From Collinsella aerofaciens (lineage in GTDB: Bacteria > Actinomycetota > Coriobacteriia > Coriobacteriales > Coriobacteriaceae), in NCBI RefSeq assembly GCF_028206795.1, contig NZ_JAQLFJ010000012.1, forward strand, positions 1-64,000: a DNA stretch of 64,000 nt, read 5' to 3'. Shown in pieces: positions 17,028 to 26,904 of the stretch. The stretch's first letter is position 1. Every line of letters starts with the position of its first letter. The notes below the pieces were generated by a model, which worked only from the letters and a program-made list of their open reading frames with translations, did not search any database and was not told the origin of the DNA. A program made the translations under genes and the position numbers.

Positions 17028-18023
17028 ATGAGCAAGAACCTCTCCCAGCAGGTCGTTCTCGACCGCCGCGGCTTTGTCGCCGCTACCTTCGCAACCGTCG
17101 CCGGCCTTGGTCTTGCCGGCTGCTCCGACACCAGCGCCGAGGCCGACAAGGGTTCCGCCGCCGGCTCCTCCAAGAGCTCCGAGGATACCGAGGCTTCCAC
17201 CACGCTCGACGCTAAGGCATTCGACAAGCTCGTCGACAACGGCCCCAAGGCCGATGACGACGCCATCGCCGCCAGCACCTGGGCCACGGCCGTTAAGGAC
17301 GCCGGCGTCTTTAAGATCGGTGGCGTTCAGACCTCCACGCTCTTCTCCCTCCTCAACGAGAAAGACGGTCAGACCCGCGGCTTCGATGCCGGTATCGCAC
17401 AGCTCCTGTCCAACTACATTCTGGGCGAGAACAAGGTCGAGATCACCCAGGTGACCTCGGACACGCGCGAGTCCGTCCTGCAGAACGGCCAGGTCGACGC
17501 CGTCTTTGCCACCTACACCATCACTGACGAGCGCAAGAAGCTTGTCTCCTTTGCCGGCCCCTACTACTACACCCAGCAGGCCATCCTGGTGCTCGCCGAT
17601 AACGACGACATCAAGAGCGTCGACGACCTGGCCGACAAGAACGTCGCTGTCCAGTCCGGCTCCAACGGCCCCGCCATCCTTGAGGAGTTCGCTCCCAAGG
17701 CCAGCCAGCAGGAGTTCAAGACCGACGAGGAGGCCCGCCAGGCACTCCAGCAGGGCCGCGTTGACGCCTACGTCATCGATAACAACATGCAGCAAAGCGC
17801 CCTGGTCCGCGAGCCCGGTAAGTACAAGATCGCCGGCAAGCCCTTCGGCAGCAAGGAGCCCTACGGCATCGGCCTACCGCTCGATTCCGACGGCGTCGCC
17901 TTCGTTAACGACTTCCTTAAGAAGATCGAGGACGATGGCACCTGGACCGAGCTGTGGCAGATCTGCATTGGTGACCGTACGGGCGACACCAATGTTCCCG
18001 AGCTCCCCGAGGTCGGCGCCTAA
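17028..18023 (+). CDS. Amino acid ABC transporter substrate-binding lipoprotein (glutamate/glutamine type)
   Basis: The protein has 331 residues. The N-terminus has twin arginines in LDRRGFVAATF (12-21) followed by a lipobox LAGC (Cys32), so it is probably a Tat- or Sec-exported lipoprotein. A Ser/Glu-rich linker (33-65) leads into a family 3 binding domain: KIGGVQTSTLFSLL, RGFDAGIAQLL, ESVLQNGQVDAVFATYTIT and FAGPYYYTQQ are typical of polar amino acid binders. It captures the substrate outside the membrane for the two permeases and ATPase downstream. A terminator-like hairpin after it would let the binding protein be made in excess over the permeases. Confidence 0.92.
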   Translation: MSKNLSQQVVLDRRGFVAATFATVAGLGLAGCSDTSAEADKGSAAGSSKSSEDTEASTTLDAKAFDKLVDNGPKADDDAIAASTWATAVKDAGVFKIGGVQTSTLFSLLNEKDGQTRGFDAGIAQLLSNYILGENKVEITQVTSDTRESVLQNGQVDAVFATYTITDERKKLVSFAGPYYYTQQAILVLADNDDIKSVDDLADKNVAVQSGSNGPAILEEFAPKASQQEFKTDEEARQALQQGRVDAYVIDNNMQQSALVREPGKYKIAGKPFGSKEPYGIGLPLDSDGVAFVNDFLKKIEDDGTWTELWQICIGDRTGDTNVPELPEVGA

Positions 18024-18112
18024 GCTCGCAAGCTGGGCATCAGCCGCTGCGAAACCATACGGAAACGCACGATTCGCTTTATTGCGCTAAACTGTTTCCT
18101 CACTGAGTTGTC

Positions 18113-18145
18113 GGGGCTTCCGTACACACGGGAGCCCCTTTCCTT
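18113..18145 (+). terminator. Intra-operon terminator/attenuator
   Basis: GGGGCTTCCG and CGGGAGCCCC form a stem followed by TTTCCTT. It lies between the binding-protein and permease genes, so partial read-through is likely. Confidence 0.65.
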
Positions 18146-18162
18146 ATCGGCGGGAGGTCCGC

Positions 18163-18822
18163 ATGAGTCTCTCCGAGCTCTGGTCGCTCTATGGCCAGAA
18201 CTATATCGACGCGCTGCTAGCAACCTGGGGCATGACGCTTGAGTCGTTTGCCATCGCCATGGTGCTGGCCGTCGCCGTCACCGTGATGCGCGTGTCGCCG
18301 CTCAAGCCGCTGCGCGTCTTTGGCGACCTGTATGTCCAGGTCTTCCGTAACATCCCCGGCATCGCGCTGCTCATCATCGTCGTCTACGCGCTGCCGCCGC
18401 TCAAAGTCGTCCTGCCCTACCGCACCTGCGTTATCGTCGCCACGGTCCTTTTGGGCTCGGCCTTTGGCTCCGAGAACTTTATGAGCGGCATCAACACCGT
18501 CGGCGTCGGCCAGGTGGAAGCCGCCCGCTCGCTCGGCATGAGCTTCAGCCGCATCCTCGCCAAGATCGTGATTCCGCAGGCGCTGCGCTCGAGCGTATTG
18601 CCCATGACCAACCTCTTTATCGCCGTCATGCTCACCACCGCGCTCGGCAGCCAGGTGCCGCTTAAACCGCAGGAGCTCACCGGCGTGGTGAGCTACATCA
18701 ACACGCGCTCGCTCGGCGGCGTCGCCGCGTTCTTTATCTCGGCGCTCGGCTACCTGGGCACGGCCTTTGTGGTGAGCCACATTGGCAACTACATCGATAA
18801 GAAGGTGAGGATCCTCCGATGA
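18163..18822 (+). CDS. Amino acid ABC transporter permease (GluC-like)
   Basis: The protein has 219 residues with five hydrophobic segments. The binding-protein-dependent permease signature (EAA loop) is VEAARSLGMSFSRILAKIVIPQALR (~120-145, quoted in part), which docks on the ATPase. GGGAGGTCC precedes ATG 18163. It overlaps the next permease by four bases (ATGA), so the two are translationally coupled and presumably form a heterodimeric channel. Family: HisM/GluC polar amino acid permeases. Confidence 0.92.
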   Translation: MSLSELWSLYGQNYIDALLATWGMTLESFAIAMVLAVAVTVMRVSPLKPLRVFGDLYVQVFRNIPGIALLIIVVYALPPLKVVLPYRTCVIVATVLLGSAFGSENFMSGINTVGVGQVEAARSLGMSFSRILAKIVIPQALRSSVLPMTNLFIAVMLTTALGSQVPLKPQELTGVVSYINTRSLGGVAAFFISALGYLGTAFVVSHIGNYIDKKVRILR

Positions 18823-19652
18823 GCAAACATTCCTCCCCTGCACTTACCATGCGCGATGCGCTCTACGAGGCTCCCGGCCCCAAGATGCGCGCCAAGATTC
18901 GCATCGGCACCGCCATCTCGCTTGTCGCCGTCGCCGTGCTCGTCGTCCTCGTGCTGCAGCGCTTTTATGTGACCGGTCAGCTTTCAGTCCACTATTGGTA
19001 TTTCTTTACGCACCTCACCACCTGGAAGTTCCTGCTTGCCGGCTTTGAGGGCACCGTTAAAGTCGCACTCACCGCCGGCGCCATCGCGCTGGTGCTGGGC
19101 TTAGCCCTTATGCTCGGCCGCACCAGCGACATTAAGCCGTTGCAGCTGGTTTGCCGCGTGCTCACCGATTTCTTCCGCGGCGTGCCGAGCCTGCTGTTCA
19201 TCTACTTCTTCTTTTTGGTGCTGCCCCAGTACAAAATCGCGCTGCCGTCGTTTTGGATGCTCACGCTTCCCGTCGCGCTCGCTGCCGCCGGTGTACTTGC
19301 CGAGATCTTCCGTGCCGGCGTCAACGCCGTGCCGCGCGGCCAGGTCGAAGCCGCCCAGGCACTCGGTCTCTCCAAAGCTAAAATCACCTTTAAAATCGTG
19401 TTACCGCAAGCCATTCGGTTTATCATTCCGTCGTTGATTTCGCAGCTTGTGGTCGTAGTCAAAGACACCACCGTCGCCTATGTGGTGAGCTACCCCGACC
19501 TCATGCAAAACGCCCGCGTGCTCATTACCAACTACGACGCGCTCGTGTCGGTCTACCTGGTAATCGCGGTCATCTATATCCTCATCAACGTCGCGATCAA
19601 CAAGGCCGCTGTCTACGTCTCGCACAAGACCGGCGCGACCATCATCCGCTAA
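18819..19652 (+). CDS. Amino acid ABC transporter permease (GluD-like)
   Basis: The protein has 277 residues. An N-terminal cytoplasmic stretch precedes a first helix (~28-50), then four or five more. The EAA loop reads VEAAQALGLSKAKITFKIVL (residues ~167-186). It is longer than the partner permease, as in GluC/GluD pairs. Start ATG 18819 overlaps the upstream stop. Downstream, 36 bases separate it from the ATPase gene. It transports the ligand delivered by the lipoprotein at 17028. Confidence 0.92.
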   Translation: MSKHSSPALTMRDALYEAPGPKMRAKIRIGTAISLVAVAVLVVLVLQRFYVTGQLSVHYWYFFTHLTTWKFLLAGFEGTVKVALTAGAIALVLGLALMLGRTSDIKPLQLVCRVLTDFFRGVPSLLFIYFFFLVLPQYKIALPSFWMLTLPVALAAAGVLAEIFRAGVNAVPRGQVEAAQALGLSKAKITFKIVLPQAIRFIIPSLISQLVVVVKDTTVAYVVSYPDLMQNARVLITNYDALVSVYLVIAVIYILINVAINKAAVYVSHKTGATIIR

Positions 19653-19688
19653 CGCTTTACCATTTCGAGTCATAAGGAGCCGAGCACC

Positions 19689-20453
<765 letters not shown>

Positions 20454-20540
20454 CCCAATTGCCACGCGGGCAAATTCATCAGTAACGTTTGCCCCGCGCC
20501 ACCCCTGTGCCATGTCCACCCGGATTCGAAAGCCGCAACC

Positions 20541-21350
20541 ATGATCGGAACCCGCACCTCATCGTCCTACACCCCGCATGTCGACGTCGCCCCCGCCGAC
20601 CGTCCGCTCATCCTCGTCGCGCCGCGCTGGGAAGAGGCAAAGCCGTTTTTGAGCGAGACGCTCTCCCCCAACGAGGAAATCGCAAGTGTCTTTGTCGATG
20701 CCATCCTTGCCGCCGGCGGCCTGCCGCTGCAGATGTCCATCACCGAGGACATTGAGGTCATCCGTCATTACGTCGATATCGCCGACGGCGTCGCCATTCC
20801 CGGCGGCCCCGATGTCAATCCCAAACGTTGGGGCGATGATCGGCCCTACGACCCCACCCTCTGCTGCGAGATCCGCGATAGCTTTGAGTTTAAGCTGGTC
20901 GACGAGGTACTCCGCGCCAAAAAGCCGCTCTTTACCACCTGCCGCGGCACGCAGCTGCTCAATGTCGCCACCGGCGGCACCCTGTGCATGGACGTGCCGA
21001 GCCTGGGCGCGCGCGAGGGTCGCACGCAGTGGCGCCACACCCACGTGCTCAACGACCCCGTGCACCCTGTCGAGGTCATGCCGGGCTCGCTGCTGGAGCG
21101 CGCGGTTGGCGGGCACAGGCTGATCCAGACCAACTCGGCACATCACTGCTGCGTCGATCGTCTGGGTAAGAGCACGCGCTTGGTCGCCAAGGCAACCGAC
21201 GGCGTTCCCGAGTGCATCGAGGTCGAGGGGCAACCCTTCTGCCTAGGCGTGCAATGGCACCCTGAGTACACGTGGAAGACGCTCGAGACCGACTTTAACC
21301 TGTGGAAGTCGTTTGTCGAGGCAGCGGCAAAGGTTAAGCAGGCGCGCTAG
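20541..21350 (+). CDS. Peptidase C26 / PuuD-type gamma-glutamyl amidohydrolase
   Basis: The protein has 269 residues with a class I glutamine amidotransferase-like fold. The nucleophile Cys134 is in TTCRGTQLLN, and the His-Glu pair is in QWHPEY near residue 245; IPGGPDVNP is the usual family motif. PuuD-like enzymes cut gamma-glutamyl amide bonds, for example in gamma-glutamyl-GABA. Lying just after a polar amino acid importer, it may release glutamate from imported or internal gamma-glutamyl compounds; this link is inferred. A strong terminator follows. Confidence 0.85.
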   Translation: MIGTRTSSSYTPHVDVAPADRPLILVAPRWEEAKPFLSETLSPNEEIASVFVDAILAAGGLPLQMSITEDIEVIRHYVDIADGVAIPGGPDVNPKRWGDDRPYDPTLCCEIRDSFEFKLVDEVLRAKKPLFTTCRGTQLLNVATGGTLCMDVPSLGAREGRTQWRHTHVLNDPVHPVEVMPGSLLERAVGGHRLIQTNSAHHCCVDRLGKSTRLVAKATDGVPECIEVEGQPFCLGVQWHPEYTWKTLETDFNLWKSFVEAAAKVKQAR

Positions 21351-21373
21351 CTCGCGAACCGCATAACAGATAA

Positions 21374-21414
21374 GGGCGCCCCGCCGGCCACATGGTCCGG
21401 CGGGGCGCCCTTTT
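21374..21414 (+). terminator. Rho-independent terminator
   Basis: GGGCGCCCCGCCGG and its complement form a perfect 14-base stem followed by TTTT, 23 bases after the C26 stop codon. Confidence 0.9.
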
Positions 21415-21455
21415 GCCTATACGCGGCAGGCACACAGCCCAAGGCTCACAACCTC

Positions 21456-21812
21456 TTACTCGCCCGCCTCGCGCAGGGCCGACATCGTAGCCGCATATTG
21501 CTGCTGCAACGCATGCATTCCCTCGCGAGCGCCGTCAACGAAATCGGCGCCGCGCAGCGCCTCGGTCACCACGACCGCCGGCTCGTACAGATTATCGAAT
21601 CACAGATTCTGACTCACGCCCTTGAGCGTGTGCGCTGCCATAAACGCACCTTCGGCGTCTCCTGCCGCCATGGCGGCCTCCAGCTTGTCCATGCTCTCGT
21701 CATCCAAAAACTTGAGGGCAAAGCGGGTGAGCATTTCCTCGCCCATCAGCCGAGCGCAAGCGTCATCATAATTGGCGCCGATCTTCTCATACGTCTCGCG
21801 CATGGAAATCAT
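21456..21812 (-). pseudogene. HPt-domain gene interrupted by an in-frame TGA
   Basis: From ATG 21812 (AAGGAG nine bases upstream) the frame reads a histidine phosphotransfer domain with AAHTLKGVSQNL; His61 is the phosphorylation site. Codon 71 is TGA (21600-21602), after which the same frame continues as FDNLYEPAVVVTEALRGADF and on to TAA at 21456, a sensible remainder of 47 residues. The family has Gly at the TGA position (NLGF), so a GGA to TGA change explains it. The product would be truncated in the four-helix bundle and probably inactive, unless the codon is read through. It lies 23 bases after a GGDEF-REC-HD-GYP gene, its likely partner. Confidence 0.7.
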
Positions 21813-21835
21813 GGATTAAAACTCCTTTGGTCAAA

Positions 21836-23716
21836 CTAAATCGTGGGAAACTGAACGACATCGGCAGGGCGTGCCAATGTTTCGGCAATGCGGTCTTGCA
21901 CCTCAAGCAAGCACTCGATAAGCAGCGGATTAAACGTGCCGCACTTACCGTCCAGAATCATCTGAATCGCCTGCTCGTGTGGAATGGCATCCTTGTACAC
22001 GCGCACGCTCGTCAGCGCATCGTATACGTCGGCCACCGAAACCACCTGCGCGGCGATGGGGATCTCATCGCCCTTAAGGCCATCGGGATAGCCCTTGCCG
22101 TCCCAGCGCTCGTGGTGCCAGCGCGCAATCTGGTACGCGTATTCCATAAGCGCATTGCCGGCGTGATGGCTACCCAGCTCACGCAGCATGTCGGCGCCGA
22201 TCGTGGTATGCGTCTTCATAATCTCGAACTCCTCGGGCGTAAGGCGTCCGGGCTTGTTGAGAATCGCATCGTCAATCGACATCTTGCCGATATCGTGCAG
22301 CGCCGAAGCCAGGGCGATCGTGGAGCGTTCCTCATTGTCGAGGGAGATCGTGCCGCTACGCTGGACCAGACAGCCAAGCAGCAGCTCGGTCAGCTTCTCG
22401 ATGTTCGTAACGTGCCTGCCGCTCTCGCCGTTGCGAAGCTCCATGACGCCGGCCATGATATCGATGAGCATGCGACTGTTCTTGACGCGCTCGTTGTACT
22501 GCTGGGACAGCAGGTTCGTCAGGCGGCGCTGTTTGGCGTATAGGCGGATGGTGTTGCTTACACGGCGGCGCACGACACGGGAGTCAAACGGGCGGTTGAT
22601 ATAGTCCGAGGCGCCCAGCTCGTACGCGCGCAGAACCATATCATCGGAATCTTCGCTCGAAATCATGATGACAGGTAGATTGTCGATACCCGATCGGCGC
22701 GACAGATCGGCCAGTACCTCAAAGCCGCTTATGCCCGGCATGACAATATCCAGCAGCACGAGCGACAATTCATCGCCATAGCGGTCGACCATGTCGAGCG
22801 CCGCGCGACCGTTATCGGCCTCGAGGATGCAATACTCGTCCTTGAGCATCTCGCTGAGAATGGCTCGGTTCATCTCGGAGTCATCGACAATAAGCACCAA
22901 GGGCTTTTCGCTTTGGAAGGCCTCGATGGAATCGGCATCGGTCACGACCGTACCGGCTTTTGCCTTAGCGCGGCTCAATAACTGGACAGCGCGGCCAACG
23001 CCCTCATCGACCGTCTCGCCATGAATGCGAACGCCACCAACACATGCCGTCAAGCTCACGTACTCATGGCCCGGAATAATCGTGGAATGAACGGCATCGG
23101 ATACCTGGCGCAGGCGACGGGCGAAGTCATCGGAGGGAATATCGGGCATGACGGCCACAAACTTGTCGCAGCCATAGCGCACAAGCTCGTCAGTCGAACG
23201 AATACCGCTGCGTATGGCTGTCGCCACAGCACCGAGCGCAAGGTCGCCGGCATGACGGCCACACGTATCGTTGAAGACCCTAAAATCATCAAGGTCGATC
23301 ATCGCAACACCGGCCTTCATGCGGGCGCCACGGAGCTTTTCCTCGTAATATCGACGATTGCACACGCCCGTCAGCACGTCGGTGTAGACAAGGTCCTCTT
23401 CTGTGGCCTCTTGCTCATCAATCGGACGTACCATCAGCAAGACGTGAGGCTCGCCCTCGACCTTTAGAGGACGCAGACGGGCGCGGTACTCAACACCATC
23501 GTTGAGCAGTTGCTCCGACACCTCATCGGAGTCTGCCAAGGCCTCAAGGCTCGACTGACGCAGACAAGGGCACCGATTGCCGGCGAGCAGGCAGTTAGGC
23601 TCGCTCTTAATCTGATCGGCCGACAGCAAACGCACCACGGGGTAGGTCTTCGCGACGCGGGCGACCTCGGCGGCAGCCTCCTCGTCGGTTAGATTGACCT
23701 CGTGATTATTGAGCAT
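21836..23716 (-). CDS. Three-domain signalling protein: degenerate GGDEF, receiver, HD-GYP
   Basis: The protein has 626 residues. An N-terminal ~100-residue region has a Cys-rich PAS-like character (CLLAGNRCPC). A GGDEF-type domain (~108-265) has YGCDKF at 181-186 where RYGGDEF is expected, so cyclase activity is doubtful. A receiver domain (~272-390) has acceptor Asp323 in VLLDIVMPG and VDDS near 277-280. The HD-GYP phosphodiesterase domain (~412-620) has HDIGK (His474-Asp475) and HHERWDGKGYPDGLKG intact. It should hydrolyse cyclic di-GMP under phosphorelay control. The HPt gene immediately downstream is interrupted. Confidence 0.88.
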   Translation of the reverse strand: MLNNHEVNLTDEEAAAEVARVAKTYPVVRLLSADQIKSEPNCLLAGNRCPCLRQSSLEALADSDEVSEQLLNDGVEYRARLRPLKVEGEPHVLLMVRPIDEQEATEEDLVYTDVLTGVCNRRYYEEKLRGARMKAGVAMIDLDDFRVFNDTCGRHAGDLALGAVATAIRSGIRSTDELVRYGCDKFVAVMPDIPSDDFARRLRQVSDAVHSTIIPGHEYVSLTACVGGVRIHGETVDEGVGRAVQLLSRAKAKAGTVVTDADSIEAFQSEKPLVLIVDDSEMNRAILSEMLKDEYCILEADNGRAALDMVDRYGDELSLVLLDIVMPGISGFEVLADLSRRSGIDNLPVIMISSEDSDDMVLRAYELGASDYINRPFDSRVVRRRVSNTIRLYAKQRRLTNLLSQQYNERVKNSRMLIDIMAGVMELRNGESGRHVTNIEKLTELLLGCLVQRSGTISLDNEERSTIALASALHDIGKMSIDDAILNKPGRLTPEEFEIMKTHTTIGADMLRELGSHHAGNALMEYAYQIARWHHERWDGKGYPDGLKGDEIPIAAQVVSVADVYDALTSVRVYKDAIPHEQAIQMILDGKCGTFNPLLIECLLEVQDRIAETLARPADVVQFPTI

Positions 23717-23927
23717 ATGGGGCCCTTTCGATAGTTTCGCATGGTAGCGGTGGGTTCCAAATGTTACAAGGTTAACACCTTGCCGATGCAGGTAAGCACG
23801 TGAATGCTGTTACATTTTTATGAGTTGGCAGACGGCGCGATTGAAGCCGCAGACGTGAGGTCTTGAGCACATTTGTTGACACGGCCGAAACGTTTGCGAG
23901 TGAAGCCTGTTTTGTTTTTTGCAGCTG

Positions 23928-24725
23928 TTAGAACCCCAGGATGCCACGGACAGTCTGGGCAGCCGCTGTCGGGCGATCGCGCAGGCCGTTGTGCGCGCCG
24001 GGAACCATTACGAGTGGACAGCCCAAAAGCTCAGCCGCCACCCTCGTACCAGCCTCGCGAGGTGTATCGACCGAAAGCTCGCCCAAAAACACGGCCGACA
24101 CCGCCTTTGACGCGCGGGCGCGCTCCCAGTCGGGAGCATATGTCATATTTGTTCCGTATTCATTGGCCATAAAGCAACGACCATTGCGCAGGGCATGTTT
24201 GGCTTCCGCTTCGGTCGTCCCGGGAGCCTCGGGGTCCAAGTCGCCGAGGGCTCCCAAGAAAAGCCGGAGCGCCCTTGAAACCTTTCCAGCCGCAATCATA
24301 TCGAGCAAAACCGGAGCTGCGCCCATGCCGACGCCTTCGGCCGACACAGCCGGCTCATGCAGAATCGCACGGGCGACGAGATGGGGTTCGGTGCGAAGAA
24401 GCTCCAGCGCCACCAACGTACCGGCGCTATGCGCAAGCACATTTGCCGGAGCGCCAACGTGTTCGATCACGGCTTGCAGGTCGGCGGCCTGAGCGGCAAG
24501 ATCATAGCCGCCGTCTGCCGCATCACTGCTGCCACCGCAGCCGCGGCGGTCGTAGGCAATTACGCGGTAGTTGCGACTGAGCTCACAAGCGATACCGTCG
24601 AAAAATGTGCCGTCGACACAAGCGCCGTGCACGCACACCAAGGCAGGAGTATCAGGCGACACATCTGGGCCGGCATATTCGCGACAGGCAATCGTGGTGC
24701 CCGCATTCTCGACCGTAAAATCCAT
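23928..24725 (-). CDS. Alpha/beta-hydrolase
   Basis: The protein has 265 residues. The oxyanion-hole motif is VCVHGACVDG (~31-40), the nucleophile Ser100 lies in LAHSAGT, and a C-terminal histidine is in VPGAHNGLRDRP (~245-255). It has a cap region between about 130 and 200. The family covers esterases, lipases and C-C hydrolases, so the substrate is unknown. It is transcribed alone, divergent from the radical SAM gene. The 211-base gap to the upstream signalling gene shows no clear structure. Confidence 0.82.
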   Translation of the reverse strand: MDFTVENAGTTIACREYAGPDVSPDTPALVCVHGACVDGTFFDGIACELSRNYRVIAYDRRGCGGSSDAADGGYDLAAQAADLQAVIEHVGAPANVLAHSAGTLVALELLRTEPHLVARAILHEPAVSAEGVGMGAAPVLLDMIAAGKVSRALRLFLGALGDLDPEAPGTTEAEAKHALRNGRCFMANEYGTNMTYAPDWERARASKAVSAVFLGELSVDTPREAGTRVAAELLGCPLVMVPGAHNGLRDRPTAAAQTVRGILGF

Positions 24726-24950
24726 GTTGTGCCCCCATCACCAACGCTCATCCGGTTGCACGTCAGTGCGGTTGGATGGACCCGTATTGCCTTACGCCTT
24801 GTTAACAGATTAACTGTACCCGACCCGAGGCTTTTCATGGCACCGCATAATGAGCGACGTGAAAAAACGAAACTTGTAAAGCAAGAGCCCGCACCTTGCT
24901 TTGGAGCCGATGCTATGCTTAGGCACAATTGTCTTGAGGAGCATATGCCT

Positions 24951-25727
24951 ATGTCTACGTTTTTGAATGCCAGCCCCATCTTTGGGCCCGTTCGCAGCCG
25001 TCGCCTTGGTCTCTCGCTCGGCGTCAACATGATGCCGGCCAGCGGCAAAATCTGCACGTTCGACTGCATTTACTGCGAAAACGGCCTCAACGCCGAGCGC
25101 CCCTGCCATGAGCCGTACAACACGGCTGCCGTGGTACTCGACGCGCTCGAGGCAAAGCTGCGCGAGATGGCAGCCGAGGGCGAGCTCCCCGATGTGATCA
25201 CCTTCGCAGGCAACGGCGAGCCCACCGCCGCACCGGAGTTTCCGCAGGCCATCGCCGGCGCCGTCGCGCTGCGCGACGAGCTTGCCCCAAACTCCAAGAT
25301 CGCCGTGCTCTCCAACGGCACGCGCGCCGACCGCCCCCAGGTGCACGACGCGCTCATGATGGTCGACGACAACATCCTCAAGCTCGATACCGTCGACCCG
25401 ACGTTTATCCAGCTGCTCGACCAGCCTGTTGGCCCCTACGACGTCGAGCACCAGATCGAAACGTTCGCAAGCTTTGACGGTCACGTTATTATCCAGACGA
25501 TCTTTTTGACCGGCGAGTATCAGGGCAAGCTCATCGACAACACCGGCGAGGAGTACGTTGCCCCCTGGCTCGCGGCGCTTGAGCGCATTCGCCCACAAGA
25601 AGCGACCATCTACACGGTAGCGCGCGAGACACCGGTCGCCGGCCTTGCCAAAGCGGCGCCCGAGGTGCTCGACGCCATTGCTGCGCGCGTGCGCGTCCTC
25701 GGCATCCCTTGCCAGGTGAGCTACTAG
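24951..25727 (+). CDS. Radical SAM protein (COG0731-like)
   Basis: The protein has 258 residues. ATG 24951 sits nine bases after GAGGAG; ATG 24945 is an alternative, and the longer open frame upstream is not coding. The radical SAM cluster is C35-TFD-C39-IY-C42 (CxxxCxxC), followed by the SAM-binding FAGNGEPTAAPEF and a later SNGT motif. COG0731 members resemble wyosine-type and other small radical SAM enzymes whose reactions are mostly undetermined. No partner gene is adjacent. Function unknown beyond reductive SAM cleavage. Confidence 0.82.
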   Translation: MSTFLNASPIFGPVRSRRLGLSLGVNMMPASGKICTFDCIYCENGLNAERPCHEPYNTAAVVLDALEAKLREMAAEGELPDVITFAGNGEPTAAPEFPQAIAGAVALRDELAPNSKIAVLSNGTRADRPQVHDALMMVDDNILKLDTVDPTFIQLLDQPVGPYDVEHQIETFASFDGHVIIQTIFLTGEYQGKLIDNTGEEYVAPWLAALERIRPQEATIYTVARETPVAGLAKAAPEVLDAIAARVRVLGIPCQVSY

Positions 25728-25769
25728 CAAAACCACGCAGCAGCTAGTGCCCGCCATCCCGCTCCATCA

Positions 25770-25834
25770 GTTGCGGTGATATAGTTCCTATTTATGCTGT
25801 TAAACCGCTTAAATCGGAACTATATCACCGCAAC
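25770..25834. repeat. GTTGCGGTG-type palindromic repeat, copy 1
   Basis: Perfect 19-base arms starting GTTGCGGTGATATAGTTCC enclose a 27-base loop. Two related copies at 33288 and 34500 have the same outer GTTGCGGTG but different inner stem bases, each self-complementary. Confidence 0.8.
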
Positions 25835-25887
25835 TTTTATGGACGCGTGGGTGGGCTATACTAGCTGCGGATGAAAGGAAGTTAGCC

Positions 25888-26775
25888 ATGTATGACAAAG
25901 GACCCGTGCCTGGCCGCAACGACGCTTGCTGGTGCGGCAGCGGCAAGAAATACAAGAAATGCCATAGCGCCTTTGATGAGCGCCTCGAGCGCTTGTGGGA
26001 AGAGGGCTGGGAGGTTCTGCCTCGCACGCTCTACAAGACACCCGCCGATATCGAGGGCATCAAGCGCTCGGCCGCTATCAACGTGGGCGTGCTCGATTAC
26101 GTAGGCGAACACATCGCCGCGGGCATGACCACCAACCAGATCGACCAGATGATCTACGACTACACCGTTGAGCACGGCGGCACGCCGGCCGACCTCAACT
26201 ACGAGGGCTATCCCAAGAGCGTGTGCACCTCGATCAACGACGTCGTCTGCCACGGTATCCCCTGCGATGCGGATGTGCTGCACGAGGGCGACATCATCAA
26301 CGTGGACTGCTCCACGATCCTGGACGGTTACTTTAGCGACTCGAGCCGCATGTTCTGTATCGGCGAGGTCTCGGCCGAGCGCCAGCGCCTGGTCGACGTC
26401 ACCCGCGCCAGCGTGGAGGCGGGCCTGACAGCCGTCAAGCCATGGCTGCCGTTGTCCGTGATGGCCGAGGCCGTGCAAAAGACGGTCGAGGACGCCGGCT
26501 TTAGCGTGGTGCGCGAGTACGGTGGACACGGCATCGGTAAGGAGTTCCACGAGGACCCGTTTGTGGGCTTTACCACCGAGGCGCCCGATGTGGACACCAT
26601 CATGGCTCCGGGCATGGTCTTTACCATCGAGCCCATGGTCAACGCCGGAGCGCCCGACATCAAGATCAGCAAGGGCGACGGTTGGTGCGTGCGTACCAAG
26701 GACGGCAGCGATTCGGCCCAGTGCGAGGTACAACTCGTGGTGACCGAGGATGGTTACGAGCTGCTGAGCTGGTAG
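25888..26775 (+). CDS. map: Type I methionine aminopeptidase with N-terminal SEC-C zinc motif
   Basis: The protein has 295 residues. Residues 7-26 form a SEC-C metal site (PGRNDACWCGSGKKYKKCH), which in other methionine aminopeptidases and SecA binds zinc and may aid ribosome association. The catalytic pita-bread domain follows from about residue 45, with dimetal ligands in INVDCS, GYFSDSSR, GHGIG, TIEPM and the C-terminal QCEVQLVVTEDG. It removes the initiator methionine from nascent proteins. GGAAG precedes ATG 25888. It looks monocistronic; a GGGACAGG repeat lies just downstream. Confidence 0.95.
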   Translation: MYDKGPVPGRNDACWCGSGKKYKKCHSAFDERLERLWEEGWEVLPRTLYKTPADIEGIKRSAAINVGVLDYVGEHIAAGMTTNQIDQMIYDYTVEHGGTPADLNYEGYPKSVCTSINDVVCHGIPCDADVLHEGDIINVDCSTILDGYFSDSSRMFCIGEVSAERQRLVDVTRASVEAGLTAVKPWLPLSVMAEAVQKTVEDAGFSVVREYGGHGIGKEFHEDPFVGFTTEAPDVDTIMAPGMVFTIEPMVNAGAPDIKISKGDGWCVRTKDGSDSAQCEVQLVVTEDGYELLSW

Positions 26776-26835
26776 CCGTGGATACGCCGGATGCTGACGG
26801 GCACGCTCGTCTTGCATCAGGCGTTTTATTTAAAC

Positions 26836-26885
26836 GTTTTGCCTGATAAAACCTGCCAAAATAAACCTGTCCCTTTTTGGCAAGT
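26836..26885 (-). repeat. Dispersed GGGACAGG hairpin repeat, copy 2
   Basis: On the minus strand: TTGCCAAAAAGGGACAGGTT, TATTTTGGCAGGTTTTATC. It ends six bases before the ribosome site of the dehydrogenase gene at 26905, so it is in that gene's leader. Confidence 0.75.
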
Positions 26886-26904
26886 CGAGCGGAGAGGACC
26901 GCTA

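Noticed and set aside
21600..21602. TGA in the HPt gene as a selenocysteine codon
   Set aside because: The family has Gly, not Cys, at this position, and no convincing selenocysteine insertion hairpin follows. A nonsense change is simpler.
26791..26904. Upstream ATG start for the D-2-hydroxyacid dehydrogenase
   Set aside because: It would translate the GGGACAGG repeat. GTG 26905 has a well-placed GGAGAGG and matches the family N-terminus.
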